Assembly: GCA_020881915.1 (NCBI GenBank)
Contig: JAJFPB010000011.1
Span: 1,922,001-1,986,000 of the forward strand
Reading direction: 5' to 3'
Origin: Paramyrothecium sp. XJ0827
Taxonomy: Eukaryota; Ascomycota; Sordariomycetes; Hypocreales; Stachybotryaceae
DNA length: 64,000 bases
The position numbers were made by a program, and so were the translations under genes. Of the stretch, positions 21,152 through 33,909 are shown in pieces (within the stretch, counting starts at the first letter, position 1; the number at the start of each line of letters is the position of its first letter). Below the pieces are notes generated by a model, which saw nothing but the letters and a program-made list of their open reading frames with translations, had not been told where the DNA came from and did not search any database.

Positions 21152-23653
21152 ATGTCGCGCATGCCTCTTCTGCTAGAAAATGGATTACTTTCCATCTCTG
21201 CCGCTACCTGAGCCTCCACCCGATCATCTTCTGCTTTACTCCAATCCAGGTACGCTATCATCTCTTCCTTACTCCAATCTCTAGATCCGGTCGGTGTCGT
21301 ACAGAGTTTGCCCATCTGCTTCCAGTCAAGACACCACTGGTAGCTTGCTTTGTCATACCGCAAAGGTAGACCTAATGCCCTCCGATACTGCTGGTTAGTT
21401 TTGACGCTACCACGAGGCTGCGCCTTATACCAAGCATCTCGAGCAGCAACATATCTCCGATAGATAGCTTGTGGGTCATCATATCTTAATGTCGGCGCCA
21501 CTGATGCTGTTGAAGATGATGCTACTGGCGACGTCCCTCCCTGTGTCGATGGTTTTGCTGATGACACTGCCGATGATGCTGCTGTCTCTATACTAACGAC
21601 AATGCAGCTAGTATCATCCCTGCCAGACCCAGCATGTCCGGATAATCCTAATGACGGGTCTTCCAGTGGTTCCCCTTCCTGCAAAGATGATACAGATGCA
21701 GATGCTGCTGCTGCTGGTCGTGCTTCCCGGATAATGCTGGCGAGAGTGCCACTGGCATTGCTTCTACCTGTGCTGACGATGATGACAAATACAAAATCCC
21801 CTCGTACCGTTGAGGGCATGCCTTTGACGTCATCTTGTGTCCTAATTTGTGGCATCTACTGCATGTAGGTCGTGCTTTTGGCTGCGCTGCTGCCTGAACT
21901 GCCTCGAATGCACTTGGCTCTCTCTGAGTGCTCGATTGCGATTTACTTGTGGTAGAATTGGCAGCTATTCGATCAGATCGGTGTCGAGGCTCCAATAGCA
22001 CCTGATGAACACCATGACGACTCAAATGCCAATGCGGGTGAAAATGCTCCAAGCGAAGGGTTTGGCCTTGCTCTTGTAGAGCCTTGAGAATATGGGCGCA
22101 AGGGAGGCCGTGGATCGAGAGAATGTACCGGTACAACTAGGCAGGCCTTCTTTCATAAGCTGCTTCCGCTGTTCTTCAACTTTGCGTAAAGCCTCGTGAG
22201 ATATCCAGCCACGTATGGCACTATATAGTGATCCAGAGAGCTCAATTGGTATTCGCATTTGCTGCCTGACTTGGTTGGATCGCAGCTCAGATAATTGATT
22301 AAGAAGCGCATGTTTCATAGCTCTCCACGCCTCGAAGAGATCTAGCGTAGATTTCTTAAGGTGGCTCTTAAGGAGCCCATGGATACCCTCAACCCGTGAG
22401 GTGACCACATTACCAAAGTGAGGGTGCTGGTCGACCCAGGCCTTAACGAGCTTTTTCTTGTACGGATCGAGCCAGTTGGACTTGATGTAGCCAACCTCTT
22501 CGAGATATTGAGGCAGATAGCGCTTTTCAAGCTCTTGTACGCGCTGGTCAAATGCCTGTTCATCTGACGACCTCATAATCGAATGCCAGTGGTTGAAAAA
22601 GTCATTCCAGTCGCTCAGACCTTGCTGATAGGCCTCAGACCCTTGCTTATGGTGTACGAATGTTGGCTGGCAATAGCGGAGGACCGCCTTATTCGCATGC
22701 CACAGGCATAGCAGAGAGATCGAAGACGGAAAGCAGCTCTCTACAGCGTTCATACAGGCCTTATCACGGTCAGTCAGAATAACAGATGGAAACCTTGTGT
22801 TGCAGAGTTCATACAGGGACCTGAGCCGGTCCAAGGCCCATATGAAGTCCTGCTCAGCCTCGCCATTAAGGAATGCGAAGGCGATACAGAAGGATCGCTG
22901 GCAGGCATCAACACCAATCATATCAAGCAGCGGCATTCCGTATTTGTTCGTTTTGTATGTGCAGTCCAAGAAAAGTAGATCTGGGTAAGCCTTCAAGTAT
23001 GCCAATGACTCCGGATGGGCGAACAACACCGCCGTGATTCGGTTATCTGAGTCAAGCTGCATCCGGTTCCAGAACCCTTCCTTGTCTAGCTGGTTAGCAA
23101 AAGCATGTATAGTGCTCTGACCCTCACAGAGCTCTCGTTTGCTATCTGCGATACGGTTGTAGATATCTTGCTGGGTTGCAATGGTATTCGAGTTCTGGCG
23201 AATATAAGTCCTGATATCTTTTGGCGCTACACCAGCGTTCGTAAGGCGGCTGATTGTTGACCTGTCCACATCCGAGAGCTGCCGATGGACTGGATGTGCT
23301 GATTTGTGCCAGCTTGGTTCATGGTTGTGTGAAGAAAATTGTGGATCCGGACGATGCCTTAAAGACCAAGTCGTCTTATCTAGGGATTCCTTCGCGATGA
23401 TAGAGAACCGGCAGTTGGTTCCTCGCGTAGTAGTCTTGCGCTGGCGGTCCCTTGAGGCGCTTGGTGGCCGACACCATCGATCACATGCGTATGTGATAAT
23501 CTGCCTGCCGCTGGTTGATCGCGACGATCTCCCAGTTATGAACGCGTATCCTCTTGGTGCTGCCCATTCATTGATAGCTGTGAGTAGAGTCTCTCGCGAG
23601 TCGTACGTGCCCTCTGGCGGAAGCACATCATCAGGAAATGCCGTCTGCGCCAT
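21152..23653 (-). pseudogene. MULE transposase, frameshifted and Copia-interrupted
   Basis: The frame from the ATG at 23653 runs 543 residues. It has an N-terminal FAR1/FLYWCH-like DNA-binding part (YAFITGRSSR, YACDRWC), the MULE core (LLFLDCTYKTNKYGMPLLDM, VILTDRDKACMNAV) and LCLWHANKAV. The SWIM-like C-terminal zinc finger (HGLPCAHILKAL) and a zinc knuckle (CSRCHKLGHKMTSKAC) lie in the next frame (22136-21648). The tail (21855-21160) is in yet another, so at least two frameshifts are present. The Copia LTR replaces the last ~18 residues; the undisturbed tail is seen at 54064-54200. It is inactive. Confidence 0.85.
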
Positions 23654-23713
23654 AACGGCAACCCCTGAAAACTACGGTTGTGGTTAGCAATGGCAGCAAT
23701 AGCCGCAGCCCCT

Positions 23714-23814
23714 AAATGCAGCTGTGGAGTTGTGCCAAATTGGGGGCTGACATAATCCGCACGCCTACGCGTGCAGAAGTGGAGAGGCGCCTAGGCGTGT
23801 CCCTATGGGGCCCC
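23714..23814 (+). repeat. MULE terminal inverted repeat, about 101 bp
   Basis: From AAATGCAGCTGTGG to GGGGCCCC. The same sequence, with few changes, ends the MULE segments at 53901 and 58202. The 9-bp flank CTGATCATT follows. Confidence 0.9.
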
Positions 23815-23823
23815 CTGATCATT

Positions 23824-24747
23824 GCTGAATTGACTAATTACCGCAACATTAGTCTGTAAATAGCTAGTGCCAATGGTCAACAAGGCCTGCAGAGCAAGTC
23901 ATCCACCTGAAGATGCCCCGCAAAACCACTAGTGCCTTTAGGTTTCCACTTTGAGTGCTTATTGCTCACGTCATTTGACGGACCCGCTCGCTGGGGGCCG
24001 TCTCGGAACGAGGACGTGCTGGTTCAGCACACTCTGCATCTTCGTCTGAATTGTAATGTCTCAGGGTGCCGAAAAATTCTCAAATACCGGCCCGGCTTGA
24101 TACTCTACCCATCGCATCAAGAAGTGATGCCCCTGGCTTCCGGTGGAACATGGGGGCGCTTTCTGCGTCAAGTTGCCCGTGGAATAATACCCGCACACTG
24201 AGCCGCCAACCAGTACTGTGACACATGATTGTGCCAAGGCCTCGTTGAATACTACGTCCTCTTGATCAGCTTTGCCTGGACAGGCACAGATCCGGACTCG
24301 CGGCTGCTCATGTACCGTAGGCTTCGCCGCTCTTGCGCAGAAGCCGAGCTAGCCACCAATGTCAATGTTGTTCAGATTACGCAGTGGTGCTGAATGCACT
24401 TGGATAAAATGTAATTGATGTTATGATGATTGTAATTATTCTTGGTTAAGTTGTTCTGATCTCAATGAGATGCCTTCGGACCATTATATATCTGAGTGAA
24501 CCCATCTAGGACTTTGAACCTTAATCGTAGGACTTGAACTTTAATATTGGTCCTTAAGTCACGGGGGACTCAGTTCTTCCAACAGTTGCTCGCACAATTC
24601 AGACAACTCTACAATCAACTCTACTCTGGCCTGGTCTGTCCTCTTGTCCATTAAAGCACTTTAGCTCAAATCCATTTTTACGATGACACTGGCTGCAAGT
24701 ATAAAAGTCGAGAGCCCGAACACGTACCATACATTAGTTAGCATATC
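23824..24747. other. Intergenic; promoter-like TATAAAAG near 24700
   Basis: No gene found. Words such as TAGTGCCAATGGT and AGTGCCTTTAGG near 23865-23955 recur loosely at 58960-59020 (TAGTGCCAACGGT, AGTGCCTTCGGG), so an old repeat may be present. A TATAAAAG element at about 24701 precedes the patatin-type pseudogene by about 45 bp. Confidence 0.4.
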
Positions 24748-26694
24748 ATGACTTCTTGTAAACATACCCAATGGTTGAGCCTACGCAGAAAAGGCCATCA
24801 GGTGACGCTGGACGTATCGGACAGGCCATCGTGGCTTCTGCATGCTGTTGAATCTGTAGATGCGCCGGTGGTCGGCTTCCTAACGCTGATCGGTAACCAG
24901 ACAAAGTCTGTTGTCTTGTCGCAACTCGGGGTGAGGTGTGAAGGACCATTGCGACGGAGTCATGGAGAATTCCATCTTCACATCGCTGCCAACCATCCGA
25001 AAAAGCCTTTGATCATTGCCGATGGTGACTTACCTACACACAGCAGACTTCCCAGAGTAAGCAAGCCTCATCGTTGTCATGAGGTAAGCGAGAGGCCCTT
25101 TACGAATGAAGCAGATGACACTGTGGAGAGTGCTATAAACCTGGCCGATATAGTGCAACATAGAATCCTGTTACCTTTTGTGGATGTCCAATGTCTATTT
25201 GTCGCAGATATAGGGGGAGTAGATACAACGGTCCGTCGGTTGGCCACTTGGGCTGCCGTTCCAGTTCGATCGACAACAGCAGAGATCCGTCCGATCCTCG
25301 TGTTAATTGTGACAAGAGGTCAAGTCAAGAAAATGAAAGCTGCATTGAATGCTCTGCCTGAGTTTGACAAGAGAAAATCAGCCCTTGGCAATCAGTTTCG
25401 CTAGGTTCGGATCGTTGTGTTCATTCCGACAAGGCGAACGAACAGGAAGAACGGATCCAAACAACAGAGAGTGCTACGACGGGCTTTGCTACAGTCAATT
25501 AATAGTATCCACCGAGACCGAAGCCGGTTGGGTTTGCTATTTTCCGCGTTCCATACAGCACATCTCCTTCAAGCCGCTGCCGAACGTGCAGACGCATCAC
25601 CATGGGCCTCGTTGGACTTCATATCGATGGCAAGAAAAGACAACAATGTAGCTACGGATATGGATGCACATTTGATGAATTTCCTCGAGCAATTCAGGGA
25701 TAATGAAAGTCTTCAGCGGCTGGCCGTTCCGTTGATCGCATCCGCCATCCTCTTGGACCAGTATCCACCAGGAATGCATCGTAACTATGCTATTCCCCAT
25801 CTGTTTCGTGTGTATCAGGGCTAACCATCACAGCTTTCCACCCTCGTGACGTTTTCCAGACTCTTTATCGTGATTCATGTGCCAAGGCTCACCAAAAACT
25901 GGCTATCTTTCGGGTTAGCATGGATCTACCAGATCCGCCGAATGACCTCACCGCTCTGCTCGAAGCAGAGTTCGACCGGCAATATCATGCTAAACAGCTG
26001 GTTCCATCTAAGATCTGGCACAATCGCCAATTGTTCAAGCTCTGTCAGTCATGGACCATCAACTCATCGGAGGAGACATGCTTTGTGTGCCTGAGACGCA
26101 GGCCCCGATATTGCCCTCCTTGCCAGCATTGGGTATGTCAAAATTGCGTCCGGGTTCTCTGCAATCTAAGCGACCAAGACCCATGGCTCTTCAACGTCGA
26201 AAAGTGTTTACTATGCGACGCTTCAATCAACAACGTCCAAATTCGAGTCAAGCCGGACACTACATCACCCCGCATCCTTAGTATCGACGGTGGGGAGCAA
26301 GAGGACGTGCCCCCCTCGAGTTCCTTCGAATCCTGCAAAACACCATAGCGCTTCCTTACCCAGTTCAGCGAAACTTTGATATCGTCTTCGGAACGAGTTC
26401 CGGCAGGTTTAATCACCAGTGTTCTCCAAACCCACATGCTAACTCATTTAAGGAGCGATGAGCGCTTGCGCGCTTTGTATCAATGGATGGCCGGTTGAGA
26501 AGTGCATCACGTACTTTGAGACGGCAGCAGCCATGGCCTTTGAACAGCGACGAACGTTTCGCTTTCTTCAGTCGATGCTTGGTAACGTCCCGGTCCTGCT
26601 TCCCTTGGTCCAGTTTGTCATCTCGTTGTTAGGAGACAGCAAATACTCGGCAGAGAGGCTAGAGAAGATCCAGCAGGACGTTTACGGCCCGTAA
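24748..26694 (+). pseudogene. Patatin-like phospholipase family protein (fungal NLR-like type), multiply frameshifted
   Basis: The first frame (24748-25404) carries the N-terminal region typical of long fungal patatin proteins: VVGFLTLIGNQTKSVVL, HPKKPLIIADGDLP, KPHRCHEVSERPF and VQCLFVADIGGVDTTVRRL. A C-rich segment (CFVCLRRRPRYCPPCQHWVC, about 26080-26140) and the patatin start RILSIDGG (about 26272-26295) follow in other frames. The nucleophile-elbow region reads DIVFGTSSGR near 26375-26405, where the family expects G-x-S-x-G. The 26458-26694 frame (KCITYFETAAAMAFEQR) is the domain's continuation. At least four frame changes and a 3' truncation make it a pseudogene. Patatin domains occur in fungal cell-death and incompatibility proteins. 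Confidence 0.75.
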
Positions 26695-27660
26695 CTCAAC
26701 TATCTCAGGTTTACAAGCTAAATTTCTCTACAGTATGACAGGAGGCACTGTGTGGGCGGGAGCCCAGCTTAATGCTCAAGCATGTCTGGAGACGAGAGAG
26801 AGTATTGGTAGCTTGCTCGGTACAGCTTTCGTCGCAAGAGACTTGATTCAAGTCGTTGACGGTCTCGAAGAGGATGGTATGCTCCGGTGCTGGGGTGCGT
26901 ATCTCATCGTTGGCTGGTAAATATTGATGACTGAAACGCCTTGGTAGGAATTTTGTACGGTACTACACTGGGCGCGACTGTCGCGGCAATGTTCCCAGAC
27001 AGGATCGATAGAATAGTCCTAGACGGCGTTGAGAATCCTCATGAGTACTAGTACGACACAGCGTACGCATTGATACTCTCACGAACAGGTAATTTGCTAA
27101 GACAACTGCTTTAGGGACTTTGAAAGATGACGGACTCGGATAATGTTGTCAGCGCAATCTTTGAGACTTATCTGGAGATGCCGGACCGCTGCGCCATTTC
27201 GTATAACGGCACAGCCCACAGACCCTTTATGACTCCATAGCCTGGCCTGCCATTGCCATCTGACTGCAAGGCTTGTTCGATGGAGAAACAACGCCCGCCA
27301 TGGAGTCCATCATTGCCGCGTACCAACCAACGATCATAGAAGGTAGACTTGGAAGGTTCGCTGTAGCCAATCCGCTAGTAGATATCCATTGCTCTGATCG
27401 AATCCCACGTGTCGAAATACTCGACCAAATGATGCTAACAGTTCAGCGGCTGTACAACAGCAGCCAATTCTACAACGACCTGGCCACGCTTCTTGAGCTG
27501 TATTGCGCACGATGGGGCGTTGAAGCCAAGGAACGCTACATTGGCGACTTCCATGCCCGAACAGCCTTTCCCATGCTCGTTGTGAATACCAGATACGACG
27601 CGCAAACCCCCCTCATTTCGGCCTACAACGTCAGCTCCGGCTTCGAGGACAGTCGGCTGG
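26695..27660 (+). pseudogene. Broken duplicate of the secreted alpha/beta-hydrolase gene
   Basis: From an intron-end-like TTTCTCTACAG (about 26729) onward the sequence parallels the intact gene at 28847-30687. Shared parts include TVWAGAQL, RESIG.LLGTAFVARDLIQ, PDRIDRIVLDGVENPHEY and RYDAQTPLISAYNVSSGF. Missing are exon 1, most of exon 2 and the start of exon 3, about 120 bp inside exon 5, and everything after FEDSR (about 27655), including the catalytic His. The Ser region is also damaged: the copy reads GILYG-like in place of GVSYG. It starts directly after the patatin pseudogene ends, so the junction is a rearrangement point. Confidence 0.8.
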
Positions 27661-28846
27661 CAGGGCGCGCAGCAGCTTCTGCTGTGATTACATCGGTTCC
27701 GTGCAGAGTGCAGGATAACTAAGTAGATTACAGTCGCTATTTGAGATGTTGTAAGGATAGTTCTATATAGTTGTGTGAAGCAGAGCACTGGACGAGGCTG
27801 ATATGCCTCGCTGTTATCGCCTTCGCCTTTTCGTATTCGTCTATTACCGTCTGGTCATCGAACTTCAGCCTAATCTCTATAAACTTGTAGTGCCACCAGT
27901 GTGCATTTGCTTCCAATTCTCACCTCTGAAGCCTTGGTAATGTTCAGAGATGAGATTAGAAGAGGAGCTATATATGATATCGCCATTCGGGCCGCAGGAA
28001 GAGTCGTCCGAGTGGCCGTCTGAGGAGCCGTCTTGAGGGCTTGTAATTTGACAGCTTGCCTAGGGCTTGAAGGGCGACTTTAACGCCTACGGGATCGTAT
28101 TTTGGCCCGGGTTGATACTAATACCACCGCAGATGATATCCCTGAGACGCTAGGATCCAGACTTTAAGCCCTGTCAGCGTTGGTTTCGTCTTAATCGTCA
28201 CCTTATGACAAGTCCGTCCCTTGAAGCCGATAATGCCCTCGTCACCGCCTATATTGCTGCCAATATAAACGATGTAGCCCTTCTGGAATACAGGAAAGGT
28301 GATGGTACTTCTGTCATGAGCAAAATTACTAAGGACCCACAGTCACGGTTCTTTTCTCTACTTCCATTGGTGTAGGTTCATGCTCATGATGCGGTGAAGG
28401 CGCCTTTGGGCACTCGAGGAGATTTTCATCAACTAGCCCATACCTTGATCTACAGCAACGCCCATTGTTTTCATTTCGGCCATAGCCCTAGTTCTAAAAC
28501 TGGACATGATCTTCGCATAATACTTTGACAAAATCTTCAACCTATGCTTCTTATAAGCTACACGTCTTACAGGCTATGCGTAAGCACTAAATCCTTTAGC
28601 CTTGCGCAGTGTCAGCTGACGCCAACGCCCCGGCGGAGCGTATTTCCTCTTCTGGTGTTACGAAGCAACCCGAGCACAGGTAGAATAAGAGACCAGAAAA
28701 TTTGCTCGCGCAGGAGGCATTCATTCAAGACCAACGCCGTTGTTTGAGAAGCACTATAAGAAGGGTTCTATCGAGCCCGAGTCGCATCTCGTCCTGACAA
28801 CCCACGCCCCCCAGCAGCAGCATAGCACATCCGTTTCTCCTTGAAA
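27661..28846. other. Intergenic with a small piggyBac-tail remnant (about 28240-28350)
   Basis: At 28268-28335 the DNA resembles the piggyBac C-terminal tail at 10448-10530: GATGTAGC, then TGGTACTTCT, TCATGAGCAAAATTACT. The rest shows no gene. 28540-28846 is presumably the promoter of the hydrolase gene; no clear TATA box was identified. Confidence 0.45.
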
Positions 28847-30687
28847 ATGACATTCTTCACGCGATTATTATCAGCCACTGTAGCTGTGAATGCTGTGGAA
28901 GCAGCAATTCACTGGGGAGACTGCAACGACCTCCCTAACACAAGTCCTTCGTCAATGCAGTGCGCCGATTTCTTGGTGCCGCTCGATTACACGTCCAACT
29001 CGACAAACAACAACCTAAAATTACAACTGGCGCGTGTTCCCGCTGTTTCCCAGCCTTCCAGAGGCAGCATCATATTTAACTTCGGAGGACCAGGCGCCCC
29101 GGCTCGATCGCTACTGGCCAGTCTGAGCAATACGTTGATAGCGTAAGCACCTTCTCGAAAATTTAACCTTCTTTGGTTTGATTGTTAATTTTTCTCTACA
29201 GCATGACAGGAGGGGAGCATGACTTGGTTGCCTTTGATCCCCGGTATGTCCGACGCTCGATGCAAATCCTCTTTTGTTAACTCATTTCGTTATCACTGCA
29301 GCGGAACCGGCAACACCATACCATTTCAATGTTACGACGAATTTTCCTTGTTGGTGTCTGCGCAAAATCAAATCCCCACGAACAGTTCCGACGTGGCCTT
29401 GGGCACTGTGTGGGCGGGGGCTCAGCTTGATTCTCAGGCATGCCTAGAGAGGAGAGAGAGTATCGGCGGCTTACTGGGCACAGCATTCGTTGCAAGAGAC
29501 TTGATTCAAGTTGTTGACGGTCTTGAAGAGGACGGCATGCTCCGGTATTGGGGTACGTATCTGATCGTCGGATGATAAAATATTGATGACTGACACGCCT
29601 TGGTAGGCGTCTCGTACGGTACGATTCTCGGCGCGACCGTCGCGGCCATGTTCCCGGACAGGATCGATAGAATAGTCCTAGACGGCGTAGAGAATCCTCA
29701 TGAGTACTACTATGACACGGCGTAAGTATTGATACTCACGAACAGATCATCTGCTGAGACAGCAACTATAGAAATTTCGAAAGATGGACAGACTCGGATA
29801 AAGTCGTCAGCGCAATCTTTGAGACTTGCCTGAAGATGCCAGGCCACTGCCCGATGTCGCAAAACGGTACAGCTCAAGACCTCGAGCAAAGATTCTGGGA
29901 CCTCCTCTATCGAGTCAAGTTCCGGCCCATCGCTGTTGGCCGCTTTAAATTGGACTATCCACTCCTCAAAATCATTGTTGCGCAAGCCCTTTATGACTCC
30001 ATAGCCTGGCCTGCAGTTGCCACCTTGCTGCAAGGCTTGTTCGATGGAGAAACAACGCCCGCCATGGAGTCCATCATCGCTGCGTACCAGCCAACGACTC
30101 TGGAAGGCAGACTTAGAAGTCTCGCTATGGTCAATCCGCTGACAGGCATTCACTGCTCTGATAGAATCCCACGTGTCAAGACACTGGACCAAATTGTGCC
30201 AACTGTTGAACGGCTGTACAACGTCAGCAAGTTCTACGGCGATCAGGCTACGCTCCTTGAACTGTATTGCGCACGATGGGGCTTTGAAGCCAAGGAACGC
30301 TACATTGGTGACTTTAACGTCCGAACCGCCTTTCCCATGCTCGTTGTGAGTACCAGATACGACGCGCAAACCCCGCTCATATCGGCCTACAACGTCAGCT
30401 CCGGCTTCGAGGACAGTCGGGTGCTAGAGATTGATGGGTATGGACACTCCTCCCTGGCCGTGCCGTCGCTGTGCTCGATCGAGAAGATTTCCACATACTT
30501 TCAGAATGGAACTCTTCCAGAGCACGGATTCCTGTGTGAGGCGTCTGCGCGACCCTATTCTGGGATTGGATGGGACGATGTCATCGGAGGGATGAACCAA
30601 CCCCAGCTGAAGAGATCTACGAACAGCATCACTGCCGACATTTTCAGAATGCCAAAGAGCTATGTACCAGAAAGGCAGCGACGATAA
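28847..30687 (+). CDS. Secreted alpha/beta-hydrolase, tripeptidyl-aminopeptidase (TAP)-like, five exons
   Basis: Exons 28847-29142, 29202-29243, 29302-29552, 29607-29721 and 29772-30687 sum to exactly 540 codons (539 residues) with GT/AG introns of 50-59 bp. The N-terminus MTFFTRLLSATVAVNAVEA is a signal peptide. FNFGGPGAPARS is the oxyanion-side motif. The nucleophile is Ser199 in GVSYG, the acid Asp432 in TRYDAQTP, and the base His460 in GYGHSS, so the triad is complete. The C-terminal part matches the TAP-like domain. Expected role: secreted serine peptidase or hydrolase removing N-terminal peptides; the substrate is inferred. ATG 28847 is chosen because the signal peptide starts there. 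A damaged copy lies 1.2 kb upstream. Confidence 0.85.
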
Positions 30688-31076
30688 CTATAAGACCTTT
30701 GTAGGCTTTGGCTCTGCGATACCGTCGACACTGCTGCAGAAAGATATGGGGGGTCCTTTAATGTCTTTAAAGCAAAGAGCTTCCACTTGCTATACCAGAG
30801 ATAGGACGCGAGCAACTCGACTACTACCGGCTCAAAATTAAAGCCAGTGAACAGACTATTGAGACGGAAAACTTGGAAGCAATTGAAATGGATGTTCACC
30901 CTAGACGTTGATGCAGGCTTCTCAACAAGCAGTACTGATTGATAAGGCCTATACTGATACTGATTGATTGATTACCATGCTACTGATACTGATTTATTAG
31001 CTTATCAGTAACCACCAAGATATGACGTAGTTGTGCTTTCAGCCCGAATGTGTTCTCCGCTCCTATAATCCTCAGC
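30688..31076. other. Intergenic; hAT subterminal repeats
   Basis: At 30935-31010 TACTGAT words recur several times, in the style of hAT subterminal repeats. This is probably the 3' end of the hAT element next door, but an exact terminus with an 8-bp duplication was not identified. Confidence 0.4.
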
Positions 31077-33350
31077 CTATGTGACAGCAGCTCGCGGTAC
31101 ATGCATCTTTCGAATGAGGTCGTTCTTGTTCCAGCTCCCAAGACACTCTGTCATCTCAATTGTCTCTGCCCCGAGGCGTGCACGATCATACGAAACGGTA
31201 CGACGAGCACCTGAAAAGACACGTTCGGCCTTGTCCGACATAGGCGCAATCGAGAGTACGTTAATAGCCATCTTATGCAGTCGCGGGTATTCCATCCGTT
31301 GCTCCTCTCTGGTCCACCACGCAAGGGGACTAACTGCGATCTTGCACGGAGAACCGTTAATAAATTTCTCCAGTTCATCCTCATAGTCATGAGTCTCGGT
31401 CACGTCGAGCGACTGCGCCAGCTTATTATATGCTGTCATCTGGATCTCCGGGGCCTCCTCTGGAGCACTGGCAACGGGAAGATCTTTATACTGACTCCAG
31501 ACCTGCCTGGCCTTATTGATCGCACCATCATGCCAATCGCCGTGCCAGTTCTGTCGGAGGTATTTCAGCCGCTTGGATGGGTGGAGAAGTAATGCCGCGG
31601 AGTTCACAGGCGTCTCATAAGTCTTAAAGTAGTATTTATCAAGCACAAACCAGCCCATGTGGATGGAGTGGATGAGACGCTGATTATTGCTGAACGTCTT
31701 CTACAACACAGTTAGCACCGTCAATCATCACGCCGAACAAAGTCGAATGAATAATTTACCTTGGAATCTTCAAAATGCTTGAGCAAGATGTCCATGTGGT
31801 AAAGTAACTGATCTAACGACGACCACTTCTTCTGCTGCGCCAGTGTAGCCTGCCAGAACGGTTGGAGAAAGTCCGCCGTTAACCTAAGGACATCCCAGTC
31901 ATCCTGTGTGAGACAGTCTTCACCCAGGGCCTTATGATGCTCCTGCTGAAACACCATAAGCTTGTCTTTCTTCTCGAGAGCAGTCCGAAGTAGAATGTAC
32001 CACGAGTTCCATCTCGTTGCATTGTCAATGCCGAGTGCACGACCTGCCAGATTTTGCCAAGCATCACTATGCACTGTGGAACTCCGGATGAACACGGCGA
32101 TATTGTGCAGTTACCCAAGGGGACCCATCGATCGCAATCCAGCTTGATCCTCCGGAGCCCTCCGGTGCTTGCCCTTGTTGTTCCTTTGCTGCAACTGCTT
32201 TTGTAAAGACTCAACAACTGTGGTGTCCGCGTTAAGATTTGCCTCTTCAATTGCCGCGTTGAGTGCCTCTTTGCTGGAGGCGAAGAGAAACGCCTGGAGG
32301 CAGAGATTGACAATATGGCCTCCGCATCGAACACGGCGCTCCGTGGGGTCCATTCCAACCCCAAACTCGTTCGCCAATGCCATCGATAAAGCACGCAGGC
32401 AAGTGTCATTTGCGGTAGCGTTGTCTGATGTAAAGTAGCCAATGTTGCCAGCGACATCGAAATACCGTATGGTGTCCAGCAAGTACCGCGACATCGTCTC
32501 TCCGGAGTGACTGTACTCTACGTTCGGCAGACCCAACAGGGCCTCACGGAGCTCGTAGGCTTCATCAACCCATTGCCCACATATTCCGAGAAAGGCTTTA
32601 CGATGCGGTGATGACCATAAATCGATGCTGAAGTGGATTTGTGACTTTGCCGCCTGTAAGTGAGCCTTGATGTTCTCGCGGTGTAGAATGTATGACCGCT
32701 CGATATGAGCTAATACCGTGTTACCTGAATGGATAAGGACCGATAAGGACCTCCTCAGCCCTCGGGTTAACTGCGCAAAGAAGCGCCTGGTATTCCGGCC
32801 AAGAGACACAGTTGAGCGGGAGGCGGCGGCGCGTGATCAGCTGAATTTGGGCTTCATAGAATGCGTCAAGCTTGATCGTATTCCGTAGGATCGATTGTTC
32901 GTCCCGGGAGAGCATCGCTCGGTTCTTCTCTTCTGCTCGTGTGAATGCTAATTCAAGAGACTGTCGGAGTGCCTTCTTGGCTGGCCTTTCTTCGTCATCA
33001 ATGATAATGCCGTGGTCATGTTGAATATGTCGTTTGGCGCTTGTGGTCGAGACTGTTCGCCATGGCGGATTGTGACGTTGATGACAATACCAAAGTCTCT
33101 GGTTGTTCTGGTGTGTCTCTTCCTTTCCTTGGGGTACGCGAAAGTGCTTCCACGTTTCAGGCGCGCGTAGTCTACGCTTCTTCGGCTGCGATTGAGGCGT
33201 AGACGCGGATGACGTGGAGGAAGAGGGCGCGGAGACAATTGGCCGTTGTGACCGAGGCTGCTCGGCTGCGGAGATGCTTGATTCTGGCGCCGGCGAGCTG
33301 AATTGGTCGTATTCAGCGTCCCCTACAAATAGAGACGACTCGGCAGGCAT
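31077..33350 (-). pseudogene. hAT transposase, inactivated
   Basis: Minus-strand order: an N-terminal BED-like zinc finger (LWYCHQRHNPPW, HIQHDHG), the RNase H-like core with IHFSIDLWSSPHRKAFLGI and GNIGYFTSDNATANDT, RRVRCGGHIVNLCLQAFL, ATRWNSWYILL, and the dimerisation region SDKAERVFSGARRTVSYDRA ending at 31077. A 59-bp intron (31701-31759, TGCTAAC branch point) has the same position in the other hAT of this window. Breaks: a 10-bp tandem duplication at about 32735-32755 shifts the frame, and TAA at 32111-32113 interrupts the core. Apart from these it is well preserved. Confidence 0.85.
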
Positions 33351-33907
33351 GTCGACGCGTGTCTATACGTGGTATTAGTCCAACCTAGGGGCTGTCTGAA
33401 GCGGATGGTCTCCTACGCACAACTGCAAAGGTTTATTGGCGCCTCACAGATCAACCTGGCCCAAACAAGTCCCACCCTTGTCCGTGTCAGCTTCGCGCAC
33501 TTTTCGCGCCATTTCGGTGTCTGATGAGAGCTGTCTTTGAAGCGAATTTATCGCGTATTTACGAAAGCTGGGCGGGTGGGAACTTCCGAGGTTGATCCTC
33601 TATACGCAGTCATGAGGAGTCTGCGAAGTTGATAGTACGTCGAGCGACGTACCGGTATTTGGGCTGGCGTTTTTCTCTGTTTTGGCGACAGCGGGGTTAG
33701 TGACTACGACAATTGGCTGGGACATATCTCCCTAATCAAGCTAAAATCAATGCCAAGCAGGGGATCTCAGCAGGACAAAGCCATCGACTAAACATTTAAC
33801 TTGTATGAATGTGTGTGTTCTGCAGAAGTCAACGCGTTAACTGGGAAGTCGGCTGCCCTGTTACGCTAGCCAACCTACCCTATACGGGGCGGATAAGGGC
33901 TACCGCA
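33351..33907. other. No gene; between hAT and pogo elements
   Basis: Nothing recognisable. It presumably includes the hAT 5' terminal region; the terminus was not located. Confidence 0.4.
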
Positions 33908-33909
33908 TA

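Larger units (their letters stand above)
21152..23814 (-). mobile_element. MULE DNA transposon, transposase-bearing half
   Basis: Runs from the Copia insertion point to the terminal inverted repeat at 23714-23814 (ends GGGGCCCC). It is followed by CTGATCATT (23815-23823), which matches in inverted form the flank of the MULE end at 58202. The other end of this same insertion is therefore at 57979-58202. Confidence 0.85.
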
